A stretch of 64,000 nucleotides of DNA, taken from contig NZ_JBHZGO010000073.1 of the NCBI RefSeq assembly GCF_042747725.1, forward strand, positions 1-64,000. The letters run 5' to 3'. The stretch is from FACHB-T130 sp042747725 (GTDB lineage: Bacteria > Cyanobacteriota > Cyanobacteriia > Cyanobacteriales > FACHB-T130). Both the position numbers and the translations under genes were made by a program. Of the stretch, positions 25,094-33,025 are shown piece after piece (positions within the stretch are counted from its first letter, which is position 1; the number at the start of each line of letters is the position of its first letter). A model generated the notes under the pieces. It searched no databases. It saw only the letters and a program-made list of their open reading frames with translations, and was not told where the DNA came from.

Positions 25094-26618
25094 ATGCTGC
25101 TATCTCGCCGCGTAACCAAGATTCAGCCCACCGTTTCACGATTAGCATGGTGCTAACAGCAAGTGCCATGCTAAAGAGTAGATTCTCCAGCCTAATTGCT
25201 CTCTGAGTTCCAGTTGCTAACATGACTTCCAATATTAAAGCGGGGGCTAAAATTCCTCCACAAAGCAATAAGGCATAAAAAATAACTTTTCCCCTGGTTT
25301 TAGCACGAATGAGTGCTAAAAATAAACCGAGAGGGATAAAGATTAATCCATAATACAAAATCTTGTAGATTTCTAGCTTGATACTATTAGCATCAAAAGG
25401 TAATAGCTGAAAAGTCATCACTTCGGGAATCAGTTTCAGGGCGTAGGGTTGTTTTACTCCATCTATGTAAATTTGAAGAATTGACCCTTTATAGGTGAGA
25501 AGCAGCTGATGATTGTTGGTGTCCCCAAAAACATCTGGAACATTTAGTTGATAACTTGTGGCATTTTTTCCGGTGATTGGAGTTCGCACTCGAAACACTA
25601 AATCCGATCCCTTTTGTCCAAGGGTAAAATTGCGGTTTTCATCATCTGCTGAAAGTGAAATAATTCGGGCAGGGCCATGCTGCATTATGTCCGCAGTAGC
25701 GACAACGGCACCTAGCGTAAATTGAGAAGTTGCGGCAATCTTTTGTGTCATCAAAGCTACAGAGCTTTTTGTCTCTAGCCAATGATTGGAATCGAGAGAA
25801 ACACCTCTTTGATCCTGAGTGGTTGGAGAATTTTGTCGCCAAGATAAATCTGGAAGGTGCCCAGTTAAATCGGGGTAACTGCCTGTACCTGCCAACTGAT
25901 ATACAGCTACTAGGTATTTTTTGATTGCAGAAAATGGAATTTCCGAGGAAAATGCGGATTCTGCTTCTTGGTCTGAAACTGCTTTATTCGCGACATATAG
26001 CTCGGAAATATATCCTTTCCAAGGTCTATTTCCCGTTGGCTCATTGCCAATACTCAGCGGGAAAGTTTGATTCCAATTGCTGAGACTTCCAGAATTTTGC
26101 CAAACGAGCGTTGTTATAAAAATCAATATAATATATCCAATAAAAACAGCCGTTAACTTTTTGATTGAAAGGAAACTCTTATTGCTTCTAACAAGATTTA
26201 AGGTGGCTCCCTGGATTTTATCTTTCCCCACACGAAAGCATAAAAAGCCGATAAAAGCACCTAAAATACTGGAACCAATATCAAATAAAGAGGAACTTCG
26301 AGAAGGGATAAATAATTGCAAAACCTCAATTATAAAACTCAAACAAAAAGAAGTTAATAAGGTGAAACCAAGTATCTTTATTCCTGGAAATCTTTTTCGC
26401 TGTGTCAAACAGGAAAAGGTAAAACCAAAAGGAAAAAATAATAAAACGTTAGTGATTAAGTCGTAAAAATTTCTTAATTTAAAAAATTCTGAAGTGAGAA
26501 AGCGATAGTTTATTTTAATAGCATTCTCTTTAAAGGCGAAATCATAAGGAAAGAGTGTAACAGCTAGTATCAGCAAAAGGCTAAAAATAAAGATTCTACT
26601 CGCCCATTTTTGCCACAT
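25092..26618 (-). CDS. VanZ family membrane protein with LamG-like insert
   Basis: 508 aa. The N-terminal VanZ-like domain (about 1-150) has four hydrophobic segments and the DLITNVLLFFPFGFTF and LQLFIPSRSSSLFDI motifs. After a further segment near 155-175 comes a polar region (about 185-400) with LamG/concanavalin-like beta pattern, predicted outside the membrane, then three C-terminal segments. VanZ proteins confer teicoplanin resistance in some Gram-positives, but in cyanobacteria the role is unknown. A+T-rich compared with its neighbours. Convergent with plsY and close to proC, but separated by 48 bases. Confidence 0.85.
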   Translation of the reverse strand: MWQKWASRIFIFSLLLILAVTLFPYDFAFKENAIKINYRFLTSEFFKLRNFYDLITNVLLFFPFGFTFSCLTQRKRFPGIKILGFTLLTSFCLSFIIEVLQLFIPSRSSSLFDIGSSILGAFIGFLCFRVGKDKIQGATLNLVRSNKSFLSIKKLTAVFIGYIILIFITTLVWQNSGSLSNWNQTFPLSIGNEPTGNRPWKGYISELYVANKAVSDQEAESAFSSEIPFSAIKKYLVAVYQLAGTGSYPDLTGHLPDLSWRQNSPTTQDQRGVSLDSNHWLETKSSVALMTQKIAATSQFTLGAVVATADIMQHGPARIISLSADDENRNFTLGQKGSDLVFRVRTPITGKNATSYQLNVPDVFGDTNNHQLLLTYKGSILQIYIDGVKQPYALKLIPEVMTFQLLPFDANSIKLEIYKILYYGLIFIPLGLFLALIRAKTRGKVIFYALLLCGGILAPALILEVMLATGTQRAIRLENLLFSMALAVSTMLIVKRWAESWLRGEIAA

Positions 26619-26666
26619 AAAGTATTGTTAACAAATCATTTTACTTCTGGCAGCATGAAGAGTATC

Positions 26667-27485
26667 TTAACGACCAAGCTCCTGAGAGCGCCGAGAAGCC
26701 GCCACCACTGCTTCAATCAAAGCCGAACGGAAACCAGCCCTTTCTAACTGGGCAATCCCAGCGATAGTTGTACCTCCAGGGCTAGTCACTCGGTCTTTGA
26801 GTTGAGCGGGATGCATTCCCGATTCGTGCAAGAGCTGGGCAGTCCCCAGAACGGTTTGTAGGGCTAACGAAGACGCGATCGCTCTTGGCAATCCAGCCGC
26901 CACCCCACCATCTGCGAGCGCTTCCACCATCAGTGCCACATAAGCCGGACCCGAACCCGAAAGTCCTGTCACCGCATCCATTAAGGATTCTGGCACCTCA
27001 ACCACCTCTCCCACCGCCTGGAAGATCGCCTTTGCCTGTTCTAGGTGGCGCTTGGTGGCGTGCTGACCAAGCGCGATCGCACTCATTCCCGCCCCTACCG
27101 TCGCCGGAGTATTCGGCATCGCCCGAATCACTGGAGCCTGGGGAAAAGCCACTTCCAGTTGACTCAAAGAAACACCCGCCATAATCGAAATAACCACCGG
27201 CGGCGACTCTTGGGCAGAAATTTCCTTCGCCAAGTCTGCCGCCACCGCTGCAAACACTTGAGGTTTAATCGCCAGTAACAGCACATCCCTTGCCGCCGCC
27301 ACCGCCCGATTCTCTGCCGTCACCTGGATGCCGTACTGCTGCGCCAAAAAGTCTCGCCGCTCTCTTTGCGGCTCGCTCACCAAGACTTCCTCTGGGGCAT
27401 AAAGCTGCTTTTGCATCAGGCGGGATAACAGAGCTTCTCCCATTACCCCGCCACCAATCATGCCGAATTTAGTAGCCAACCTCAT
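26667..27485 (-). CDS. proC: Pyrroline-5-carboxylate reductase
   Basis: 272 aa, full length. It reduces pyrroline-5-carboxylate to proline with NADPH. The Rossmann motif GMIGGGVMGEAL begins at residue 8; the family C-terminal motif MHPAQLKDRVTSPGGTT is visible. It is last in the minus-strand series pipX-pipY-sepF-proC, a linkage well known in cyanobacteria, with about 100 bases between sepF and proC. Confidence 0.97.
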   Translation of the reverse strand: MRLATKFGMIGGGVMGEALLSRLMQKQLYAPEEVLVSEPQRERRDFLAQQYGIQVTAENRAVAAARDVLLLAIKPQVFAAVAADLAKEISAQESPPVVISIMAGVSLSQLEVAFPQAPVIRAMPNTPATVGAGMSAIALGQHATKRHLEQAKAIFQAVGEVVEVPESLMDAVTGLSGSGPAYVALMVEALADGGVAAGLPRAIASSLALQTVLGTAQLLHESGMHPAQLKDRVTSPGGTTIAGIAQLERAGFRSALIEAVVAASRRSQELGR

Positions 27486-27588
27486 CTCCCGATCCCTATC
27501 AGCATGAAAAGTCCGCTGTCGGCGGTCAGTTGTTTTGAGTCTTTACGACTAACCATTGACCGCTAACAAGCGTATCGACTCAGAACTT

Positions 27589-28179
27589 TTACTGCGCCAT
27601 CCGAGTCGGTTCGTTTGACCAAGCTGGGGAGGGAGCAGAGGGACGGGGAATCCGTACTTGCGGTTGAGGCACTTCGTGAACCACGCCAGTCTGGGTACTG
27701 ACTTGAACGCAGCTTGGTGTAAACAGAAAGATACTTTCGCCGATTCGCTCTTGGTGCCCATCGATTGCATAAGTGCCACCGGCAACAAAGTCTACAGCCC
27801 GTTGCGCCTGATCTGGGTCCATAATCGTCAGGTTTAACACCACTGACTTCCGTTCGCGCAAAGCTTGAATTGCTTGGGGCATTTCTTCAAAAGAACGCGG
27901 CTCCATCACGACCACTTCCGAAATACCATTCACCGATCCGGGCATACCAATTACATTATTCATTGTTGTCCCCATTTCTACTTCTCGTGCAACAGGTGTG
28001 CTTGTCCGCGTCCGACGGCTCTGGCGACGTTCTTCTTCTGCTGTCGTCGGTTGAGGATGCTGTTCTTGATAGAGATTTTGGTACTCTTCTGCATCCGCTT
28101 CTTCGTACTCGTCATACTCGTAGTTGGCTGGCTCATTGAGACCCACGAAATCTCGTAGCTTAGAAAAAATATTATTCAC
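27589..28179 (-). CDS. sepF: Cell division protein SepF
   Basis: 196 aa. N-terminal amphipathic helix (IFSKLRDFVGL) for membrane binding, an acidic then Arg-rich linker (about 20-75), and the SepF domain with EVVVMEPRSFEE, KSVVLNLTIMDPDQAQRAVDFVAGGTYAIDG and the GESIFLFTP end. It anchors and bundles FtsZ at the division site. A 197-base spacer separates it from pipY; sepF-proC follow closely. Confidence 0.96.
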   Translation of the reverse strand: MNNIFSKLRDFVGLNEPANYEYDEYEEADAEEYQNLYQEQHPQPTTAEEERRQSRRTRTSTPVAREVEMGTTMNNVIGMPGSVNGISEVVVMEPRSFEEMPQAIQALRERKSVVLNLTIMDPDQAQRAVDFVAGGTYAIDGHQERIGESIFLFTPSCVQVSTQTGVVHEVPQPQVRIPRPSAPSPAWSNEPTRMAQ

Positions 28180-28376
28180 AGTTCACGCTCCATCACAATT
28201 TAAGGTTAGACTCTGGGGCTGGGATCGCAGGGCACCCTTGAGGCAGCAGTCCTAGTTTAAGGAAACGACAATAACAATCATATAGTCGTGCTGGCAATAT
28301 AATATCCGATGCCTGTTAATTACCCTACTCATCTATTCGGAGTAGATGTTGACTTTTGTTGGCGTAGTGGGACTTT

Positions 28377-29048
28377 TCAGGGTGTCCGTTCCCCAAAAAG
28401 AATTCGCCCCAAACGTACCATCGTTGCCCCAGCTTGCACGGCTAGAGGGTAATCATCCGACATTCCCATTGATAGCTGCTGCATTTGAATATTCGACCAG
28501 TTTTGCTGTCTGATTTCATCGGCTAATTTGCGGGTGCTATCAAATACTGACAGAATTTCAGAAGCATTGAGATCGAAAGGGGGAATTGTCATCAAACCTT
28601 GAATTTGCAGATTGTAGCACTCATTCAGGGCTGGTAAATCGGCAAGCAGTTCGGGAACTGTCCAACCGTACTTGTTAGGATCTGGCAGCAGTTTGACTTG
28701 GAGGCAGATGAAGGGCGGACGCGACAGCTCAAGCGCCAGTTGGTTCAATCGTTGGGCTAATTTTAAACTATCTATAGAGTGAATCCACTGAAATTGTTCT
28801 AGGGCTTTTCGAGCTTTATTACTCTGGAGGTGTCCAATCAGGTGCCAGGTGATGTCTGGTAAATCTTGCAGTTGCGCTTGTTTGAGTTCAGCTTCAGATA
28901 TGCGACTTTCGCCGAAATCCCGTACTCCCGCTGCATAAGCTTCGCGCATGGCTTCAGGGGAAACCTGTTTAGTAACGGCGATGAGGCGGACAGATTCCGG
29001 CAGTTGTTGGCGAATTTGAAAAAGGCGTTGGGCGATCGCTCCAGTCAT
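28377..29048 (-). CDS. pipY: PLP homeostasis protein PipY (YggS/COG0325)
   Basis: 223 aa. The Lys that binds pyridoxal phosphate is in RLIAVTKQV; further marks are WHLIGHLQSNKARK and LSMGMSDDYPLAVQAGATMVRLG. Family members maintain vitamin B6 pools rather than catalyse a reaction. In cyanobacteria it is co-transcribed with pipX, as suggested here by the 86-base spacing. Confidence 0.96.
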   Translation of the reverse strand: MTGAIAQRLFQIRQQLPESVRLIAVTKQVSPEAMREAYAAGVRDFGESRISEAELKQAQLQDLPDITWHLIGHLQSNKARKALEQFQWIHSIDSLKLAQRLNQLALELSRPPFICLQVKLLPDPNKYGWTVPELLADLPALNECYNLQIQGLMTIPPFDLNASEILSVFDSTRKLADEIRQQNWSNIQMQQLSMGMSDDYPLAVQAGATMVRLGRILFGERTP

Positions 29049-29134
29049 TAGACTTCACTTGAAAATAGGCACAGAAGCAAGAATTAAAAATGCTTGCATT
29101 AAACATCCTTTTTTAACTTTATAATCGCTTGCCC

Positions 29135-29404
29135 CTATTGAAATGTTCGCTTATGAATAGCCTGAAGCCCTTCGTAATCCTCCATTTGACCACTGCGACG
29201 GAGCATCCGCAAACGGTTTTCCACCATGAGGCGACCATCGCTACGGGTAATCGGTTCAAACTTGATGCCGCTAGGACTGGTATTCACCAAAAAGAAGAGA
29301 CGCTGGGCATAAAGGGTCGTAAATAATTCCTGGCTGTCCTCAAGCAGACACACTCTGTAAAGTAAGCCAAATGTAGGGTGATTTAAATAGGTTTCGCTGC
29401 TCAT
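29135..29404 (-). CDS. pipX: PII/NtcA-interacting protein PipX
   Basis: 89 aa from the second Met (MSSETYLNHPTFG), the family start; a Met two codons earlier (29410) is also possible. The Tudor-like domain has NHPTFGLLYRVC and LFTTLYAQRLFFLV, and the helical tail ends in LRRSGQMEDYEGLQ. PipX is a coactivator of the nitrogen regulator NtcA and is titrated by PII (GlnB). It precedes pipY on the same strand. Confidence 0.96.
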   Translation of the reverse strand: MSSETYLNHPTFGLLYRVCLLEDSQELFTTLYAQRLFFLVNTSPSGIKFEPITRSDGRLMVENRLRMLRRSGQMEDYEGLQAIHKRTFQ

Positions 29405-29591
29405 TAACATCCACGCGAAGAATGTCCATCCTTAAGTGAGAGATTGGGAAAAGTCAAAGAGTGTAAGCGGCAGTGCGATCGCGCCCGCCGCTCTCTGTTG
29501 AAACCCAAGAGTTTCACTCTAGTTCAAACTATGCAGATGATAGCTTGATTCGGGCACCTCAGAGATAATGTTTGAGAATTGGCGGCGCTTT

Positions 29592-29984
29592 TTAGCGTAA
29601 GCAAACGAGGATGGCTGTGGCTACAGAATAATCCCCATCATGGCTGATGCTTAGCTGCCACTGACAATCTCCCCAGCCTGCTGTCTGGGCGGCAGCTGAA
29701 TGGTGGAGAAACACTTGCGGCGCACCCGTGGGTAGGCGTCGAATCTCAATATCGGTGTAGCTGACTCCCCGCCACCCAGTTCCCAGTGCTTTAGCAACGG
29801 CTTCTTTTGCCGCCCAGCGCCCTGCTAGCTGGTTGATAGAAAGGCGGCTGCTATCGTCTTGAGTGTACCCGCAATCTTGTTGTTCATCTAGGGTATAGAC
29901 GCGCTGCAAGAAGCGATCGCCAAAGCGTTCAACAGCTGCTTTAATCCGAGGCATATACACAATATCCGTTCCCAGCCGAATCAT
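29592..29984 (-). CDS. acpS: Holo-[acyl-carrier-protein] synthase
   Basis: 130 aa, normal AcpS length. GTDIVYMPRI at the N-terminus and GRWAAKEAVAKALGTG hold the Mg/CoA-binding Asp and Glu; LSISHDGDYSVA is the third motif. It transfers 4'-phosphopantetheine to ACP Ser. The ACP-like protein at 16.3 kb could not be its substrate because the Ser is Gly. It is 181 bases upstream of pipX in the same direction; co-transcription is uncertain. Confidence 0.95.
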   Translation of the reverse strand: MIRLGTDIVYMPRIKAAVERFGDRFLQRVYTLDEQQDCGYTQDDSSRLSINQLAGRWAAKEAVAKALGTGWRGVSYTDIEIRRLPTGAPQVFLHHSAAAQTAGWGDCQWQLSISHDGDYSVATAILVCLR

Positions 29985-30078
29985 TCTGTTGCTAGTTGCT
30001 AATGGCGAATGGCTAATTGTTCAAAACCGTGTCTGACCACGAGCCACTCGTCAATGACACTTGACGAATGACCAAGAA

Positions 30079-31500
30079 CTAATCACTAATAACATTAAAA
30101 CTTCCCAGGGCTGCTAGCAGAGCTTGAGCTTTGTGTAGAGACTCATGCCATTCTCGCTCTGGATCGCTATCGGCAACAATTCCCGCCCCGACTTGCCCGT
30201 AAACCATCGCTACATCGGCACGATTGGGATAGAGGAGGGTGCGGATCAATATATTTAAGTCCAAGTCTCCACGCCAATCGAGAAAGCCACAGGAACCGTA
30301 GAACAAATTGCGACGCACGGGTTCGAGTTCTTCAATGATTTCCATGCAGCGGACTTTCGGGCAGCCAGTGATGGTGCCGCCGGGGAAGAAGGCGCGAATC
30401 AGGTCAACAGCGTCGTAGTTTGGGCGAATTTTGCCGATGACGTTGCTCACGAGGTGCATGACATGGCTGTAGCGCTCAATCGTGAAAAGTTCGTTGACTT
30501 CTACAGAACCCCACTCGCACACTCGCCCCAAGTCGTTCCGCTCTAAATCCACCAGCATAATGTGTTCGGCTCTTTCTTTGGCATTGGCAATCAAGTCTTG
30601 CGCCAGATGCTCGTCGAGGGCGGGCGTGGTGCCGCGCGATCGCGTTCCCGCAATCGGTCGCGTTTGCGCTTGTCGATCTTGCATCTGAACCAATCGTTCT
30701 GGAGAACAGCTGATGAGTGCCCCCCACGGCGTCTGCCAATAGCTGGCAAAGGGAGAAGGATTGATTTGGTGTAACGCCTGATAAATCGCCCAAGGATGGG
30801 CAGTGATGTGGCTTTCAAAGCGTATGGAAAGATTTGCCTGAAAGATATCTCCAGCTTGAATATACTTTTTCGCTTGCCGCACCGCATCTTCGTAATCAGT
30901 TTGGGGCGTCCAAAAATGGAAGTGAGGGGATTTGGGATTTTGGATTGAAGAATCTGCTATCCCGCACTGGGTTCGGCTCTTTTGCTCCAGCAGGCTTTGC
31001 AAGGAATCGAGTTCGGCTTCATCGCTAGCGGCTAGCCATAGCGTTTGTTTCCAGTGGTCGAGGACGGCAAATGACGCCGGTTCATACCAATAAGCAACAG
31101 GGAATGGCAGCGGGTCAGAGTTTAAATTGGGTAGCTGCTCAATCTCCCAAGCCAGGTCATAACCCAGCCATCCCAGCCAGCCGCCGGTGAAAGGCAGTTC
31201 TGAGTGCGCCCCTATCGACTCATCCTTGAAGGCAGAACGTTGCAGCAAGCGGCGCAGGAAGGGGAGGATCTCTCCGACGGGTGGAGTCCACATTGCCTGC
31301 GCTCCATCTACAAGGCGCGGGGCACCGGCACAAATGGAATATCGAGCGATCGCTCTGTTCGCTTCAGTTGAGTGTTGGAGTGGATTGTAGGGACTTTCAA
31401 GTAGCGTGGCAATTTTACCTGCGTCTAGAAACAGGGCGGCGAATACTTCTGAGCCAGTTCGATGTTGTAGAGGAAGCGATCGCCAGAACCAAGGTTTCAT
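30079..31500 (-). CDS. Chorismate-utilising enzyme, component I (PabB/TrpE family)
   Basis: 473 aa. The chorismate-binding domain carries RPIAGTRSRG, VDLERNDLGRVC, HVMHLVSNVIGKI and FPGGTITGCPK. PabB makes aminodeoxychorismate for folate, TrpE anthranilate for tryptophan. The PIAGT form, with Ala rather than the Lys found in E. coli PabB (PIKGT), resembles TrpE, but the length and N-terminus are those usually called PabB in cyanobacteria, so I leave it unnamed. No glutaminase or trp gene is adjacent. Confidence 0.88.
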   Translation of the reverse strand: MKPWFWRSLPLQHRTGSEVFAALFLDAGKIATLLESPYNPLQHSTEANRAIARYSICAGAPRLVDGAQAMWTPPVGEILPFLRRLLQRSAFKDESIGAHSELPFTGGWLGWLGYDLAWEIEQLPNLNSDPLPFPVAYWYEPASFAVLDHWKQTLWLAASDEAELDSLQSLLEQKSRTQCGIADSSIQNPKSPHFHFWTPQTDYEDAVRQAKKYIQAGDIFQANLSIRFESHITAHPWAIYQALHQINPSPFASYWQTPWGALISCSPERLVQMQDRQAQTRPIAGTRSRGTTPALDEHLAQDLIANAKERAEHIMLVDLERNDLGRVCEWGSVEVNELFTIERYSHVMHLVSNVIGKIRPNYDAVDLIRAFFPGGTITGCPKVRCMEIIEELEPVRRNLFYGSCGFLDWRGDLDLNILIRTLLYPNRADVAMVYGQVGAGIVADSDPEREWHESLHKAQALLAALGSFNVISD

Positions 31501-31605
31501 GAAAATTAAAAATTAAAAATTTAAAGAAAAAAATTAAGAATTTAAAGAAGGAATTAAGAATTTTCTTCATTTTTAATTTTGCATTTTTAAGGTTTTCTTG
31601 CTGCT
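31501..31605. other. AT-rich spacer with inverted A/T motif
   Basis: The spacer between cheB and the component I gene contains AAAATTAAAAATTAAA-type runs and, on the opposite side, TTTTTAATTTTGCATTTTTAA. Similar motifs form the 38736-38771 hairpin downstream of der. Probably a transcript end for cheB; no gene. Confidence 0.45.
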
Positions 31606-32640
31606 CTAAGACTCTTCATCTTCTTCGGCAATGCTGCGTTTTGTGGCAAAGCCGTTTAGAATTATTTCGCGAATCAAGGATACCTCTTTATCTAAGCTTT
31701 CCGCATGATCTTCATATTTTGTTGCCGCTTTCTGTAAATTGTAATTTTTCATTCGCTCTGCCATTTGACGCGAAAACGTTACCTTTTCCTCCATAGCTCG
31801 AACAGCCGACCACAAAGCGTTTTCTACATTCTGAGTTTGCTCTGATAGAAAAACATTAGCAGTAAAGGAATGCCCTATATGACAGCGAAATCGGCTCGGT
31901 TCTTCTTTGCCAATTTGCCAAATGCTACCATTGCACTCAGGACAGGTGTAAGTTGTCCGCGTCCCAATCTGTTCTACGTTTTTCAAAAAATCCTTAGTGT
32001 TCATTGCCTGTTCAGCAATATTTGATTCAATTTCTATATCTTTAGTCACTGGGTATGCCTCCTCCTCTACTGCGGGAACACTTGCTAAACGCACCAAGAG
32101 GTCTGGGATTTCTGCAAGCGGAATGCAGTAATCTACCTTGACATACCGCAGTGCGCTCTTTGCCATACTTGGGTATTCTGCTTCTTTCGGGTCTTGAACG
32201 ATCGCAAGTCCGCCCCGTTTCTTGACCGCCTGTAGCCCCACTGTGCCATCATCCAAGTAGCCAGTGAGAACCACACCCACAACCCTTGAACCATAAGTGC
32301 GAGCGGCTGAACGGAATAACGCATCGATTGCGGGTCTAAATCGGTTTTCTTGCGGTCCACGCACTACACGCATCACTCCGCTGTTGACTAACAGATGATG
32401 ATCGGGTGGGGCGATGTAAATTCGCCCGGTTTTGATTTTCTCTCCGTCTGTCGGGTGAGACGCGGGGAGAGAGCCGACATCTTCAAGAATCTGGGGCAGA
32501 ATACTCGGCTTATCTGCTGCAAGATGTTGAACAATAAAGAAGACAGTATTGATGTCAGTGGGCAGACCGCTAACGATAGTACTCAGCGCTTTGAGTCCGC
32601 CTGCCGAAGTCCCAATGACGATGATGTCGTGTCCCGGCAT
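31606..32640 (-). CDS. Stand-alone CheB-type methylesterase with zinc-ribbon-like C-terminus
   Basis: 344 aa. The catalytic CheB domain (about 1-190) has Ser12 in GTSAGG, the His of VQHL and the Asp in YLDDGTVGL. There is no receiver domain, so it cannot be controlled by CheA-type phosphorylation in the usual way. Residues about 230-265 carry CPEC and CHIGHS, a possible metal-binding knuckle, then a long helix. Such proteins deamidate or demethylate receptors; no chemoreceptor is in the window. It is divergent from the CheB-CheR hybrid (33026), a likely functional neighbour. Confidence 0.88.
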   Translation of the reverse strand: MPGHDIIVIGTSAGGLKALSTIVSGLPTDINTVFFIVQHLAADKPSILPQILEDVGSLPASHPTDGEKIKTGRIYIAPPDHHLLVNSGVMRVVRGPQENRFRPAIDALFRSAARTYGSRVVGVVLTGYLDDGTVGLQAVKKRGGLAIVQDPKEAEYPSMAKSALRYVKVDYCIPLAEIPDLLVRLASVPAVEEEAYPVTKDIEIESNIAEQAMNTKDFLKNVEQIGTRTTYTCPECNGSIWQIGKEEPSRFRCHIGHSFTANVFLSEQTQNVENALWSAVRAMEEKVTFSRQMAERMKNYNLQKAATKYEDHAESLDKEVSLIREIILNGFATKRSIAEEDEES

Positions 32641-33025
32641 AGATTCTTTTTGTGACCGCTAGTTGCACTTAGTCAATTCTATCTCTGCCAGTACAAGTTA
32701 CACTTCACATATAGCCAGAGCATTGCGCTTCCCGTTTCTTCTTTGCTCTATCCGCGATTTGAGAGGTTAGTTTATCCTTAAGAGCCTTATTTTGACAGAC
32801 ACCCTGAAGCGTGGAGCTACACATCCAAAGCCTGACGAGAGCAGGCTCGAAAATCATTGATTTTTCGCGAGTCCAAAGCAGGCGATAGCGAAGCGCTGAC
32901 TTGTCAGTTCGCGCGTTTGTATAGCCCCTGGGTAAAGCCTAGGGGCAGTTGGTGCAAGATGTAAATAAACCGACCTAGAATATAAACCTGAGCTGCTAAA
33001 TAATTGCAGTACCAGACTTCTTCTT
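32641..33025. other. 385-base divergent control region
   Basis: Separates cheB (minus) and the CheB-CheR hybrid (plus). It contains the palindromic repeat copy at 32828-32846, identical in inverse to 1859-1877. No gene is seen. The promoters of both genes must lie here. Confidence 0.55.
32828..32846. repeat. Short dispersed palindrome
   Basis: AAGCCTGACGAGAGCAGGC is the exact reverse complement of 1859-1877; GCCTG and CAGGC form the stem of a small hairpin in both copies. Confidence 0.7.
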
